Shown: positions 1 to 7,822 of the stretch, one piece after another | How the letters are laid out: every line of letters starts with the position of its first letter | Numbering within the stretch: position 1 is the first letter of the stretch | Made by a program: the position numbers and the translations under genes | Assembly (NCBI RefSeq): GCF_900182905.1 | Contig: NZ_FXUF01000009.1 | Coordinates: 1 to 64,000, forward strand | Direction of reading: 5' to 3' | From: Anoxynatronum buryatiense | GTDB lineage: Bacteria; Bacillota; Clostridia; Peptostreptococcales; Tindalliaceae | Length of the DNA: 64,000 nt | The notes under the pieces: model-generated | Told to the model about the DNA's origin: nothing | What the model saw: the letters and a program-made list of their open reading frames with translations, nothing else | Databases searched by the model: none

Positions 1-129
1 AACTTTGGCGATGGCCCGCACAATGGCATCCACCTGGCTCTGGCTGAAGTGGGCATAGGCGGCCTGGGCGCTGCGGGCTTTGTGCATCAGGTCTTGTAAC
101 TCTTTGCTGATTTCAAGGGTTGGCTCCAT
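1..129 (-). CDS. CoA-acylating aldehyde dehydrogenase, N-terminal fragment (cut by window edge)
   Basis: Only the first 43 codons are in the window; the gene continues off the left edge. The start ATG follows a strong AAGGAGG site. The visible part reads HKARSAQAAYAHFSQSQVD, which matches the N-terminal helix of CoA-acylating aldehyde dehydrogenases (AdhE N-domain, succinate-semialdehyde dehydrogenase type), where the pattern KAQxxYxxFxQxQVD is usual. The catalytic Cys and NAD site are outside the window. It lies downstream of patA on the same strand, so a role in oxidising an aldehyde from putrescine or GABA breakdown is plausible but inferred. An ordinary ethanol or acetaldehyde dehydrogenase is the main alternative. 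Confidence 0.6.
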   Translation of the reverse strand, partial: MEPTLEISKELQDLMHKARSAQAAYAHFSQSQVDAIVRAIAKV

Positions 130-142
130 GTTGTTCCTCCTT

Positions 143-190
143 AACTGCCATCTTTCAAATGACTGCAACTGCCATCTTACAAAAGACTGC
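143..190. repeat. 24-bp tandem direct repeat, two copies, in the dehydrogenase leader
   Basis: Two head-to-tail 24-base units (143-166 and 167-190) differ at two positions only. Each begins AACTGCCATCTT and ends GACTGC. They lie directly upstream of the ribosome binding site of the dehydrogenase at 1-129. The placement suggests an operator or a translational control site; this is inference. Confidence 0.6.
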
Positions 191-254
191 CGTTTTGAAC
201 AGTACTCTTATTTTCTAATGATAGGTATTTTCAACACGCAAACGAACGGCAAGA

Positions 255-289
255 CAGCAACAGCGACCATAAAAGAATCGCTGTTGCTG
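255..289 (-). terminator. Intergenic hairpin downstream of patA
   Basis: A perfect 12-bp inverted repeat (255-266 with 278-289, arm CAGCAACAGCGA) lies 48 bases past the patA stop. No U-tract follows on the minus strand, so it is more likely an mRNA-processing or attenuating hairpin than a full terminator. Confidence 0.4.
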
Positions 290-336
290 CCACAGGTAAT
301 CCATTTAGCAACCGTTCGCTTTATTTGAAAACGGCT

Positions 337-1722
337 TTATACATTCAGGGACGCAACATTCTCCCAGGTAACACCAAAGTCCGCTTCCACTTCTGCCAGA
401 GTTTCATCCAGAATGTTCAGCATTTTATCCATGGTTTCATAGGACATGATGCCTGGCGGTTCAATCCGATTGGTTTTCGCATTATTCAATGTACCACCGG
501 TGAGCACGCCCCGCTTAAAGAGTCCCTTGGACACTGCCCATCCCATTTCAGGAGTGGGATAGTCAAGGCCAATGAGGAAGCCTTTTCCACGCACATCCAC
601 CAGTACAGGATGCTTGGCTTTCAGTTCCATGATTTTACCCAGCATGTATTCCCCTTTTTCTGCCACCTGTGCCGGCAGATCGTTTTCAAGCATAAACTTG
701 ATGGTGGCCAGCGCCGCTGCACAGGCAAGCGGGTTTCCGCCAAAGGTGGGCGAACCAAGAATCCAAGGATTCTCCTTAATGTCTTCAGTCCACAAATGGG
801 GACGTGCAATGATGCCGGTGATGGGCATGACGCCGCCGCCAAAGGCTTTTCCATAAATCAGGATATCCGGCACAACCCCAGATTGTTCACAGGCCCACAT
901 AGTACCGGTACGTCCCATGCCTGTTTGAATTTCATCAAAAATGAGCACCACATCGTATTTGTCACAGATTTCCCGCACTTTTTGCAAATAACCCTCCGGC
1001 GGCAGAATAATACCCGCCTCGCCTTGAATGGGTTCAAGAATGACACCTGCAACAGTTTCACCAGTTTTAGTCAGATTGCTGATGGCTTTTTCAAGTGCTT
1101 CAGCATTTCCAAAGTCGACGTGCATCACACCAGGAATCAGCGGCTTGTACTTTTCACGATACGTACCTTTTCCATTCACTGAGACTGCGCCCATACTTTT
1201 CCCGTGGAAACCACCTGTCATGGAAATATACCACTGTTTTCCAGTGGCCAGACGAGCCAGCTTCAAAGCCATTTCAACTGCTTCAGCACCGCCATTGCAG
1301 AAGAACGCATATTGAAGATCGCCTGGGGTAATCATGGAAAGAATGTTAGCAAGATAGCCCCGCAGCGGATCAATGAGTTCCTGGCTGTGGAGAGCATAGC
1401 GGTCCAGTTGGGCTTTGACATACTTCAGAATCTCCGGATTTCGATGTCCACACATATAGATTCCGTAGCCGCCCAATACATCGATGAACTCTTTGCCGTA
1501 TACATCTTTGAATGTTTCTGCACTGTCTTCCCACTCAACAAATGTGGCATCTGTGGAAACAGATTTTCGATAGAGCAACCAACCGGGGTTAACATTTTCG
1601 TTGAAGTTCGCCACAGAATCCTTAACGATGGCATCCTTGTCTTCAGGTGCAAGTTCCGGTTTTTCAATATAACTCAAAACCCGACTAACTTCCTGTAATG
1701 CTTTGGCTTTATCCGCTGCCAT
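337..1722 (-). CDS. patA: Putrescine aminotransferase (class III, PLP-dependent)
   Basis: The 461-residue product is a fold-type I, class III aminotransferase. It closely follows E. coli putrescine:2-oxoglutarate aminotransferase (459 aa) through HVNP/NVNPG, LGGxGI, the LHSQEL/DPLRG segment, FFCNGGAEAVE, the DEIQTGMGRTG segment with the PLP-contacting Asp, and the Schiff-base Lys at about residue 292 in IYGKAFGGGVMP. The C-terminal GTLNNAKTNRIEPP block is also shared. The expected reaction converts putrescine and 2-oxoglutarate to 4-aminobutanal and glutamate in the cytosol. I chose the ATG at 1722 because AAAGGAGG lies 8 bases ahead; an upstream in-frame ATG has no such site. A sigma-54 type promoter precedes it. 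Ornithine or another diamine as substrate cannot be excluded. Confidence 0.88.
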   Translation of the reverse strand: MAADKAKALQEVSRVLSYIEKPELAPEDKDAIVKDSVANFNENVNPGWLLYRKSVSTDATFVEWEDSAETFKDVYGKEFIDVLGGYGIYMCGHRNPEILKYVKAQLDRYALHSQELIDPLRGYLANILSMITPGDLQYAFFCNGGAEAVEMALKLARLATGKQWYISMTGGFHGKSMGAVSVNGKGTYREKYKPLIPGVMHVDFGNAEALEKAISNLTKTGETVAGVILEPIQGEAGIILPPEGYLQKVREICDKYDVVLIFDEIQTGMGRTGTMWACEQSGVVPDILIYGKAFGGGVMPITGIIARPHLWTEDIKENPWILGSPTFGGNPLACAAALATIKFMLENDLPAQVAEKGEYMLGKIMELKAKHPVLVDVRGKGFLIGLDYPTPEMGWAVSKGLFKRGVLTGGTLNNAKTNRIEPPGIMSYETMDKMLNILDETLAEVEADFGVTWENVASLNV

Positions 1723-1780
1723 TTTTCTTCCTCCTTTATGATAGGTAATCAATCGAATCTCCATACTGTCTCTGAATTAT

Positions 1781-1796
1781 TGCAAGACCCATGCCA
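1781..1796 (-). promoter_or_regulatory. Sigma-54 (-24/-12) promoter of patA
   Basis: The minus strand reads TGGCATGGGTCTTGCA. The invariant GG and GC are exactly 10 bases apart, as sigma-54 promoters require, and the flanks fit TGGCAY/YTGCA. Transcription would start near 1769 and give a leader of about 47 bases. In E. coli patA is also sigma-54 dependent, which supports the call. Confidence 0.7.
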
Positions 1797-2083
1797 GTTC
1801 AGGAGAAAATGTTGATTCATTTAAAATATTCGCACATCGCATGCTAAAAGCCTGTTTCCATCATCTTTCACAACATTTAAAAATGACACCACATCGATTG
1901 GCTAATATGTTTAAAATTTAACAATTCATTTAAAAATTCTTACAATTGAGAATTGCACCTCAAAGGATCTGGATGGTTGTGGTATTTTTCACTTATTCTT
2001 ATTTTTGATATCAATCTCAATTTCGAGAATGAATTATTGGCAGCAACTGCCCGGTGATAAATGTCCTAACAATTGAGATGTAA

Positions 2084-2113
2084 TTGACAACAGCTATTAG
2101 TACCTGGTATTAT
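2084..2113 (+). promoter_or_regulatory. Vegetative promoter of the DegV-family gene
   Basis: TTGACA (2084-2089) and TATTAT (2108-2113) are separated by 18 bases, 34 bases ahead of the chosen start codon. The -35 box overlaps the 2070-2086 CAATT/AATTG palindrome, so a bound regulator could block it. Confidence 0.6.
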
Positions 2114-2147
2114 ATTATTATCGACGTTATTTAGAGGAGTGATGATC

Positions 2148-2990
2148 ATGTCATCCATTTTTGTCATTACAGACAGTACGGCCTATCTGGAGCAAGCCTA
2201 CATTGATGCCAACCCCCTCAAAATTGTTCCACTTTCTGTTCATTTTAATGGTAAAGTGTCCAAGGAAGGTGCTCCCGGCTCTTTTGATGATTTTTTCGGC
2301 CAACTGGCCGACAGCAACTCATTTCCCACCACCTCCCAACCTTCAGCAGGAGAGTTTTTGGAAGCCTATGAACAGGCACTTTCCCAGGACATGGAAATCA
2401 TTGTTTTAACGATTTCATCAGGTATCAGCGGTACTTACCAAAGTGCCTGCACAGCAGCTGAGCTTTCGGGTGCCTCTCATCGCATTTCTGTCATCGACTC
2501 CCAGACAACGGCGGGAAATCTGAAAGCACTTGTTCAAATGGCCGTTACTTTGGCTCATGAAAATCGCCCACGTGAAGAAATTGTCTCTTTTCTGGAAAAG
2601 CAAAAATACAACTCAGGTATCCGGCTGACCGTAAATACACTTGATTACCTCAAGAAAGGCGGCCGACTCTCCAATGCCGGCGCTCTCATTGGAAATTTAT
2701 TCAATATCAAGCCCGTTCTCGGCCTGATAGACGGCACCGTTCAACCCGTGGATAAAACCAGAGGCAAAAAGAAAGCCCTTGAAAAAATGATTGCGTCCAT
2801 TCCTGCTGATGCTTCGATGATCCATGTGGCCCATGCTATGGCTTCAACAGAAGCTGAAACACTTCGCCGTCAGGTGGCAGAGCAGTTTCCTGATGCAACG
2901 GTTGTTTTATCAGAGCTGGGGCCTGTCATCGGTGCTCATCTGGGCCCAGGCGCAATGGGAATTCTCTATCTCTGGCCAGTGACCGATTAA
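2148..2990 (+). CDS. DegV family protein (probable fatty-acid binding, FakB-like)
   Basis: The 280-residue product has the DegV/EDD fold signatures. These are the N-terminal FVITDSTAYL with the conserved D-S-T, PTTSQPS at about residue 60, ISSGISGTYQSA at about 90, and the KKGGRLS motif near 170. Members bind a single fatty acid; several are FakB subunits that present fatty acids to the FakA kinase for phosphorylation. No fakA is adjacent, so the partner is unknown. The ATG at 2148 is 8 bases from AGGAG; a GTG at 2139 overlaps that site and is unlikely. The gene is single, between its own promoter and the hairpin at 3066-3112. Confidence 0.85.
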   Translation: MSSIFVITDSTAYLEQAYIDANPLKIVPLSVHFNGKVSKEGAPGSFDDFFGQLADSNSFPTTSQPSAGEFLEAYEQALSQDMEIIVLTISSGISGTYQSACTAAELSGASHRISVIDSQTTAGNLKALVQMAVTLAHENRPREEIVSFLEKQKYNSGIRLTVNTLDYLKKGGRLSNAGALIGNLFNIKPVLGLIDGTVQPVDKTRGKKKALEKMIASIPADASMIHVAHAMASTEAETLRRQVAEQFPDATVVLSELGPVIGAHLGPGAMGILYLWPVTD

Positions 2991-3065
2991 ACCTTCAAAA
3001 ATGAACCATATCGCCTGCAATGGGTTTGCCGTTGACAGGTCATAACTCATACCAAATACTAAAAT

Positions 3066-3112
3066 AAAAAAGGGGCAGCGCTTGTCGAAATGACAACACT
3101 GCCCCTTTTTTA
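3066..3112. terminator. Bidirectional intrinsic terminator
   Basis: A long stem with arms AAAAAAGGGGCAG... and ...CTGCCCCTTTTTT gives A/U tracts on both strands. It sits between the convergent DegV and DUF881 genes and overlaps the DUF881 stop codon at 3110-3112. Confidence 0.85.
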
Positions 3113-3814
3113 TGGGCGACGGACCTCTAAAAACTGAATGGCTTTTTCCCGATGGGGCTGATCGATACTCAAGGAATCGTTGTATTCGATGGTGGCCGTA
3201 ATACCATCACCGGCCATTAAATCAAATATGAACGTTCGATGGGCCACATACCGCTTAAACTCAGATTGATCCCCAATGGCCTGCACCAGGTATGGCGGTG
3301 CCACAGGCCGCCCATTCACCTGAATATGATTGCCTGCCAGTGCCATCTCACTTCGGCCGGTAATCCGATTGCCGTTGACAGCGATGACTTCCGCCCCGTT
3401 ACTTCTCAGCTCGTTTACCAGCGTCACCAGATATTTGCGCTGATACACCAAAGGCGCGATATTCTCTTCAAATATGCCTTCCAGCAAGACGGTAATCCCC
3501 GGGCCCACAACCGCTTTATGGCCTGCCAGCATTTGATAGTGCTGCACTTCCTGCATCAACACCTGAAGTGTCACGTTACCTTCTGCCCGCTCCCCTTCCA
3601 GTGCATCCACTTCCAGCTTCAAGTTCTGAATACGCTGGCGCATATCTTCATTGGCCTTCATCAAATCTTCTACTTCCTGAACATTGGTTTCTGATGGAAT
3701 TGAAAAAATACCGCCAGGCGGTTCACTCACCTGTTCAGGCCCCAGATTAATTCCAATCAGCACACCATAAACCAGAAAGAAGAATGTGATGACAATTTTC
3801 GATTTGAAGCTCAC
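3110..3814 (-). CDS. DUF881 family membrane-anchored protein
   Basis: This 234-residue protein has one N-terminal membrane segment (about residues 6-23), then a coiled-coil stretch (about 45-90) rich in Glu, Leu and Gln, then a compact C-terminal domain. The C-terminal domain has GPGITVLLEG, LVNELRSNGAEVIAVNGNRI and PYLVQAIGD, the layout of DUF881 (YlxW/YlxX) proteins. In Firmicutes these often lie near division genes, but the biochemical role is unknown. Here it lies 25 bp downstream of trpS and is probably co-transcribed. The family call is firm; no function is assigned. Confidence 0.8.
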   Translation of the reverse strand: MSFKSKIVITFFFLVYGVLIGINLGPEQVSEPPGGIFSIPSETNVQEVEDLMKANEDMRQRIQNLKLEVDALEGERAEGNVTLQVLMQEVQHYQMLAGHKAVVGPGITVLLEGIFEENIAPLVYQRKYLVTLVNELRSNGAEVIAVNGNRITGRSEMALAGNHIQVNGRPVAPPYLVQAIGDQSEFKRYVAHRTFIFDLMAGDGITATIEYNDSLSIDQPHREKAIQFLEVRRP

Positions 3815-3839
3815 GTATTCACATCCTTTTACCCTTCAG

Positions 3840-4832
3840 TTAAACCAGTCCCAGTCGCAGTTTCACTGTTGCCACTGTGACGGCAGCCCTTTCCCGGGCA
3901 CGGTCAGCACCACTGGAATAGACTTTTTTCAACAACGCTTCATCCGCCAGATAAGCTGCATACTTTTCACGGAATGGTTCCGTTTTTCCAGTAATCAGTT
4001 CTGCCACATCGTTCTTAAAGACTCCATATCCTTTTCCTTCATAATGGGCTTCCACCTGTTCCAGCGTCCACCCGGACAAAGTGGCGTGGATAGTCATCAA
4101 GTTCTGAATTCCCGGCTGTTCAGGCCTGTATTTGACAAGGTTTTCACTGTCAGTGACAGCCTTTTTCAGTTTCTTCAGAATGATATCTGCAGGGTCAAGC
4201 ATATGAATGACACCGTTCTGATTTTCATCTGTTTTGGACATTTTTTTGTCCGGTTCCTGAAGACTCATGATTCTGGCACCAATTTTTCCAATATGTGCTT
4301 CCGGAATGCGGAAAGTGTCACCATACACATTATTGAAGCGCATGGCAATATCGCGACACAATTCCAGATGCTGCCGCTGGTCATCCCCCACAGGTACCAG
4401 ATCTGTCTGGTAGAGGAGAATATCCGCCGCCATCAATACGGGGTACGTATAGAGCCCCACATTGATATTATCCTTATGCTTCTCTGACTTATCTTTAAAC
4501 TGGGTCATTCGATTCAGTTCGCCCATGTAGGTGTAGCAGCTCAACACCCAGGCCAGCTCGGTGTGTTCACGCACATGTGATTGAAAGAAAAGTACATTTT
4601 TTTCAGGATCAAGCCCCGCTGCCAGGTATTGAGCCAGAAAAGACAGATTTGCCTGACGAAAAGCCTGGGGATCCTGTTTCACCGTTAATGAATGAAGATC
4701 GACAATGGAATAATAGCATTGATAGTCTTTTTCAAGTTCTTTCCAGTTTTGAATTGCACCAATGTAGTTTCCCAGCGTTAAGCTCCCCGTCGGCTGCGCA
4801 CCACTGAAAATGACTTTTTGTTGTTTATCCAT
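3840..4832 (-). CDS. trpS: Tryptophanyl-tRNA synthetase
   Basis: The product has 330 residues, the usual length for bacterial TrpRS, a class Ic enzyme that charges tRNA-Trp with tryptophan using ATP. The N-terminal FSGAQPTGSLTLGNYIGA segment (residues 9-26) carries the HIGH-like signature, and KMSKT at 197-201 is the KMSKS loop. The GDDQRQHLELCRD segment also fits the family. GGAAGGAG precedes the ATG. The gene sits between a small membrane protein and the DUF881 gene, in a likely three-gene transcript. No tryptophan T-box or leader peptide is visible upstream. Confidence 0.95.
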   Translation of the reverse strand: MDKQQKVIFSGAQPTGSLTLGNYIGAIQNWKELEKDYQCYYSIVDLHSLTVKQDPQAFRQANLSFLAQYLAAGLDPEKNVLFFQSHVREHTELAWVLSCYTYMGELNRMTQFKDKSEKHKDNINVGLYTYPVLMAADILLYQTDLVPVGDDQRQHLELCRDIAMRFNNVYGDTFRIPEAHIGKIGARIMSLQEPDKKMSKTDENQNGVIHMLDPADIILKKLKKAVTDSENLVKYRPEQPGIQNLMTIHATLSGWTLEQVEAHYEGKGYGVFKNDVAELITGKTEPFREKYAAYLADEALLKKVYSSGADRARERAAVTVATVKLRLGLV

Positions 4833-4855
4833 AAGCTGCTCCTTCCTCTTACATT

Positions 4856-5044
4856 CTATCCTTCTTCCAGACGGCGCACCCTCTCTTCCAGCTCCCGAAT
4901 GCGCTCTGTCAGTCTGGCTTCCATTTCAACATGCTGTTCTTTGCGACTAAAATGCCGAAGCAAAAGCACTGTGATCAACACCGGAGCCCCCAGCAAAACC
5001 AGTACCAGCAAGAGATTCATCACCTGATATACGAGGATGTTCAT
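4856..5044 (-). CDS. Small single-pass membrane protein with coiled coil
   Basis: This 62-residue product has a strongly hydrophobic segment at about residues 8-29 (VMNLLLVLVLLGAPVLITVL). It is followed by an RHFSRKEQ basic anchor and a heptad-like charged tail (about 36-60, RIRELEERVRRLEE). The topology suggests an N-out/C-in anchor for a cytoplasmic coiled coil. It starts 23 bp upstream of trpS and is probably co-transcribed. An AGGCGGG site of modest quality precedes the ATG. I do not recognise a named family. Confidence 0.65.
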   Translation of the reverse strand: MNILVYQVMNLLLVLVLLGAPVLITVLLLRHFSRKEQHVEMEARLTERIRELEERVRRLEEG

Positions 5045-5142
5045 ATTGCATCCCGCCTTTGATTCAGAATACGACCTGTTCTTTCACTTCTTCTCAGTTG
5101 ATTAAATTCTATTATACCACAGCCCGCCGGCTCCACAAGAAA

Positions 5143-5172
5143 AAACCTCCTGCAAGGTGTCAAGGAGGTTTC
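5143..5172 (-). terminator. Intrinsic terminator after the glutaredoxin-like gene
   Basis: The arms AAACCTCCT and AGGAGGTTT form a short stem, and the minus strand continues into a run of T residues. It lies 15 bases past the stop of the gene at 5187-5417. Confidence 0.75.
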
Positions 5173-5186
5173 TTCTGATCATTCAT

Positions 5187-5417
5187 TTAGTCAAGCAGGC
5201 TGTCAATTTTCGCCTTATCTACACCGACAATCATCTCGTCGCCAATTTTAATCACCGGCACCGCCATGATGCCTTTTGCCATCAGTTCCTTGCGAGCCGA
5301 AACATCAGACTGTACATTTTTTTCTTCATACTCAACACCTTTTTGTGCCAGATACTCTTTTGCCGTTACACAATGAGGGCAAGTTGTACTGGTAAAAACC
5401 ACTACTTTTTTATCCAT
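5187..5417 (-). CDS. Glutaredoxin-like thiol-disulfide protein
   Basis: The product is a 76-residue thioredoxin-fold protein. It has the redox motif CPHC at 13-16 (TSTTCPHC), the cis-Pro region MAVPVIKIGDE near residue 55, and a C-terminal VGVDKAKID helix. It matches the small YruB/NrdH-like glutaredoxins of clostridia, which reduce disulfides in the cytosol, often without glutathione. I chose the ATG at 5417 because it follows AAGGGAGG at good spacing, six codons inside the longer reading frame. It is a single gene with its own terminator; its electron donor is not shown by context. Confidence 0.85.
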   Translation of the reverse strand: MDKKVVVFTSTTCPHCVTAKEYLAQKGVEYEEKNVQSDVSARKELMAKGIMAVPVIKIGDEMIVGVDKAKIDSLLD

Positions 5418-5600
5418 TTTGCTGCCTCCCTTCAAATAATCAATGACTCACCATACAATGATACCCATTTTCAAATCAGTCAATCATAAACTATCATATA
5501 ATCAAGTGATATCTCACAGCCTGACGGCGCCCATCACACACCGGAAAATCTGGTGATGTCTGAGTTGTCAGTGATGACTGTCAGTCATGGACATCACAAA

Positions 5601-5942
5601 TTATACCGGTTCCTGAACCGCTTTTCGACGACCACCCTCACAGTCGTGGGGCGCCAGTTTGTAGGTAATCTCTGTGCCTTGCATTAAATTCGCATCCATG
5701 AACTGGTGAAGTTGCCGGAATCGCTCCGGGTTCAAAGCATAGAACATCCATTTTCCACGTTTTTCAACACGTACCAACTCCGCTTGTTGCAATATTTTCA
5801 TGTGATGAGAAATGGTGGGTTGCTTCAGATCAAAGTTTTCCTGAATATCACAGGCACATTTCTCACCATCTGCCAGCATCATCAAAATACTAAGCCGTGT
5901 CATATCCCCCAGCGCCTTAAAACAATCTGCCTGCTCTTTCAT
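5601..5942 (-). CDS. ArsR-family metalloregulator
   Basis: The 113-residue product is a winged-helix repressor of the ArsR/SmtB family. KALGDMTRLSILMMLADGE opens the fold, EKCACDIQ (Cys29, Cys31) is the ELCVCDL-type metal box of As(III)/Sb(III) sensors, and QPTISHHMKIL is the recognition helix, followed by the wing VRVEKRGKWMFY. On binding metal such proteins leave the DNA. No arsenite pump, arsenate reductase or metal ATPase is adjacent, so its targets are elsewhere or limited to its own promoter. The start chosen follows GAGGTG. The C-terminal HDCEGGRR segment adds one further Cys. Confidence 0.85.
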   Translation of the reverse strand: MKEQADCFKALGDMTRLSILMMLADGEKCACDIQENFDLKQPTISHHMKILQQAELVRVEKRGKWMFYALNPERFRQLHQFMDANLMQGTEITYKLAPHDCEGGRRKAVQEPV

Positions 5943-6291
5943 GGAAGCACCTCGCTTAATCATTATATAATAATGTCATTATTTCTGTACATACAAGTCT
6001 ACCTTACCCAAGAACCCCTTGTCAATGCATCCACCTTTTGATAGGTGCATTTTTATCGTCACACTGTCATTATCCCATGTTTCCAGCAAAAAAGCAAAAA
6101 TGATTCAAAAAAAACAACAACAAAGTCATTTAAATTACTTTGCTGTGGTTGAATACAAAGGATCCGGACCGGACAGCCGACGCCAAAAGCCGTCCCTGCC
6201 TGATCCCTGTCATATTTAACTATCTATTATATTCTCACTGACGTCTTTTGCAATTCTCCTGAGCCCGCCAGCAATAATACCCTTTGGACCT
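5943..6291. other. Gene-free stretch upstream of arsR
   Basis: Apart from the arsR promoter/operator at 5961-5996, I see only an imperfect hairpin (6024-6051). There is no convincing coding region and no clear terminator for phoU, which ends at 6292. Confidence 0.5.
5961..5996 (-). promoter_or_regulatory. arsR promoter with overlapping palindromic operator
   Basis: A perfect inverted repeat CATTAT-ATA-ATAATG (5961-5975) overlaps a possible -10 (TATTAT, 5967-5972). This is 18 bases from a weak -35 TTGTAT (5991-5996). Overlap of palindrome and -10 fits ArsR autorepression. Confidence 0.5.
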
Positions 6292-6942
6292 TTAGTTGAT
6301 TTCCACCCGTTCACCCGTCACCATATAAATGACCCGTTCTCCGATATTGGTGGCATGATCAGCAATCCGTTCCAGGTATCGGCCAATGAAGAGCAGGTGA
6401 ATGGCCTGATTCATCACACCACGGTCATGAATCATCATTTCCATCAACTCTGTATAGATCATTTCATAAATCTCATCCACAGCCTCATCGTCATGCGCCA
6501 CTTCACGCGCCAGATTCACATCTTCTTTCATGAAAGCATCAAGACACTTTGCCACCATTTCCTCTGATAAACGTGCCATTCGGGGAAGGTCGACCAACGG
6601 TTTGATGAATGGCTCCTGCCCGATGAGTTTCGTCTGTCGGGCGATGTTCACCGCATGATCCCCCATGCGCTCCAGATCAGTAATGGCCTTGAGTATGGTG
6701 CCGATCACCCGCAGATCTTTCGCCATGGGCTGTTGCAGGGCAATGAGATTCATGCATTCCACTTCAATTTCCAGCTCCAGGGCATCAATGCGATCATCCA
6801 TCAAGTGAATGGTGTCTGCTTTTTCCATATCCTGTTGCATCAACGCCTGCAGGGATTCTTCGATGACCTGCTGCACCAGACTGCCCATTTTCAGCAGTTT
6901 GATTTTAAGGTTTTTAAGACGCTCTGTGTATTCTGTACGCAT
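6292..6942 (-). CDS. phoU: Phosphate transport/signalling regulator PhoU
   Basis: The 216-residue all-helical product has two repeated three-helix halves. Each carries the metal-cluster motif E/DxxxDxxE (MDDRIDALE near 50; DDEAVDEIYE near 150), with the flanking DLERMGDHAVNIA and YLERIADHATNIGE segments of PhoU. PhoU links the Pst transporter to the PhoR kinase and represses the Pho response when phosphate is plentiful. It is the last gene of pstSCAB-phoU, 12 bp after pstB, with a good AGGGAGG site. Confidence 0.95.
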   Translation of the reverse strand: MRTEYTERLKNLKIKLLKMGSLVQQVIEESLQALMQQDMEKADTIHLMDDRIDALELEIEVECMNLIALQQPMAKDLRVIGTILKAITDLERMGDHAVNIARQTKLIGQEPFIKPLVDLPRMARLSEEMVAKCLDAFMKEDVNLAREVAHDDEAVDEIYEMIYTELMEMMIHDRGVMNQAIHLLFIGRYLERIADHATNIGERVIYMVTGERVEIN

Positions 6943-6954
6943 GGCATTCCCTCC

Positions 6955-7707
6955 CTATCCAAATCGACCGGTAACATAGTCTTCTGTGCGTTGATCTCGC
7001 GGTGATGTGAAAATAACCTGTGTGTCATCTGCCTCAATTACTTCTCCCATGAGAAAAAAGACTGTTTTATCAGAGATACGGGCTGCCTGCTGCATGGAAT
7101 GGGTCACGATCACAATGGTATATTCTTTTTTCAGCTGGTCAATCAGCTCTTCGATACGGGAGGTGGCAATGGGATCAAGTGCAGATGTGGGTTCATCCAT
7201 CAACAATACTTCCGGCTCCATGGCCAGTGCTCTTGCAATACACAGGCGTTGCTGCTGGCCTCCCGATAGTCCCAGGGCAGAGCTTTTCAGGCGGTCCTTC
7301 ACTTCTTCCCACAAAGCGGCTTCCCGGAGGCTTCGCTCCACAATTTCATCCAGTTGATTGCGGGATTTAATACCGTAGCGCCGTGGGCCATATGCCACGT
7401 TTTCATAGATGGATTTTCTGAAAGGATTGGGGCTTTGAAAGACCATTCCAACCCTTCTTCTTAAGGATACCACATCTACATCAGGCTGGTAAATGTCTTG
7501 ATCTTCCAGGAACATCTCACCGTCGATTTTCACACCGTCAATGAGATCATTCATGCGATTCAAACTGCGAATAAAAGTGGACTTTCCGCAACCGGACGGA
7601 CCGATGAGGGCTGTGACTTCCCGTTCACAGATATCCAGATTTATATTTTTCAGGGCATGAAAACTGCCATAGTGGAGATTGAGGTCTTTCACAGATATTT
7701 TAGACAT
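6955..7707 (-). CDS. pstB: Phosphate ABC transporter, ATP-binding protein PstB
   Basis: This 250-residue ABC ATPase has Walker [10 protein letters not shown] (about 36-44), the signature LSGGQQQRL, Walker [13 protein letters not shown] and the H-loop [10 protein letters not shown]. The [16 protein letters not shown] segment around the Q-loop and the late [11 protein letters not shown] strand are typical of PstB. It powers high-affinity phosphate import through PstC/PstA. AGGAGG precedes the ATG. The 115-bp gap from pstA is wide for this operon but has no obvious terminator. Confidence 0.96.
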   Translation of the reverse strand: MSKISVKDLNLHYGSFHALKNINLDICEREVTALIGPSGCGKSTFIRSLNRMNDLIDGVKIDGEMFLEDQDIYQPDVDVVSLRRRVGMVFQSPNPFRKSIYENVAYGPRRYGIKSRNQLDEIVERSLREAALWEEVKDRLKSSALGLSGGQQQRLCIARALAMEPEVLLMDEPTSALDPIATSRIEELIDQLKKEYTIVIVTHSMQQAARISDKTVFFLMGEVIEADDTQVIFTSPRDQRTEDYVTGRFG

Positions 7708-7822
7708 TGATGAAGCCTCCTGTCACATTCGTCAATTGGAAACAAAAACACATCGCAGCAATCGAAATTCAGTTTTTCATGTTATACACCGTGCCCATTT
7801 TAGCAGTGTCATTGAAAACTGC

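Larger units (their letters stand above)
1723..2147. other. AT-rich divergent regulatory region between patA and the DegV gene
   Basis: This gene-free stretch holds a sigma-54 type promoter for patA (1781-1796), a vegetative promoter for the DegV gene (2084-2113), and three copies of a TCTCAATT/AATTGAGA motif (1943-1951, 2015-2022, 2070-2078). Two of them form small palindromes, CAATT-N3-AATTG at 1943-1955 and CAATT-N7-AATTG at 2070-2086. The motifs lie about 150-300 bp upstream of the sigma-54 site, where activator sites are usually found. Their role is inferred. Confidence 0.55.

Noticed and set aside
325-1182. Long plus-strand open frame opposite patA
   Set aside because: It lacks a ribosome site and any recognisable motif and lies fully opposite a well-supported aminotransferase; it is a shadow of high-coding-density DNA.
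6024-6051. Hairpin with following T residues as a plus-strand terminator
   Set aside because: The stem is short and bulged and no plus-strand gene ends there.
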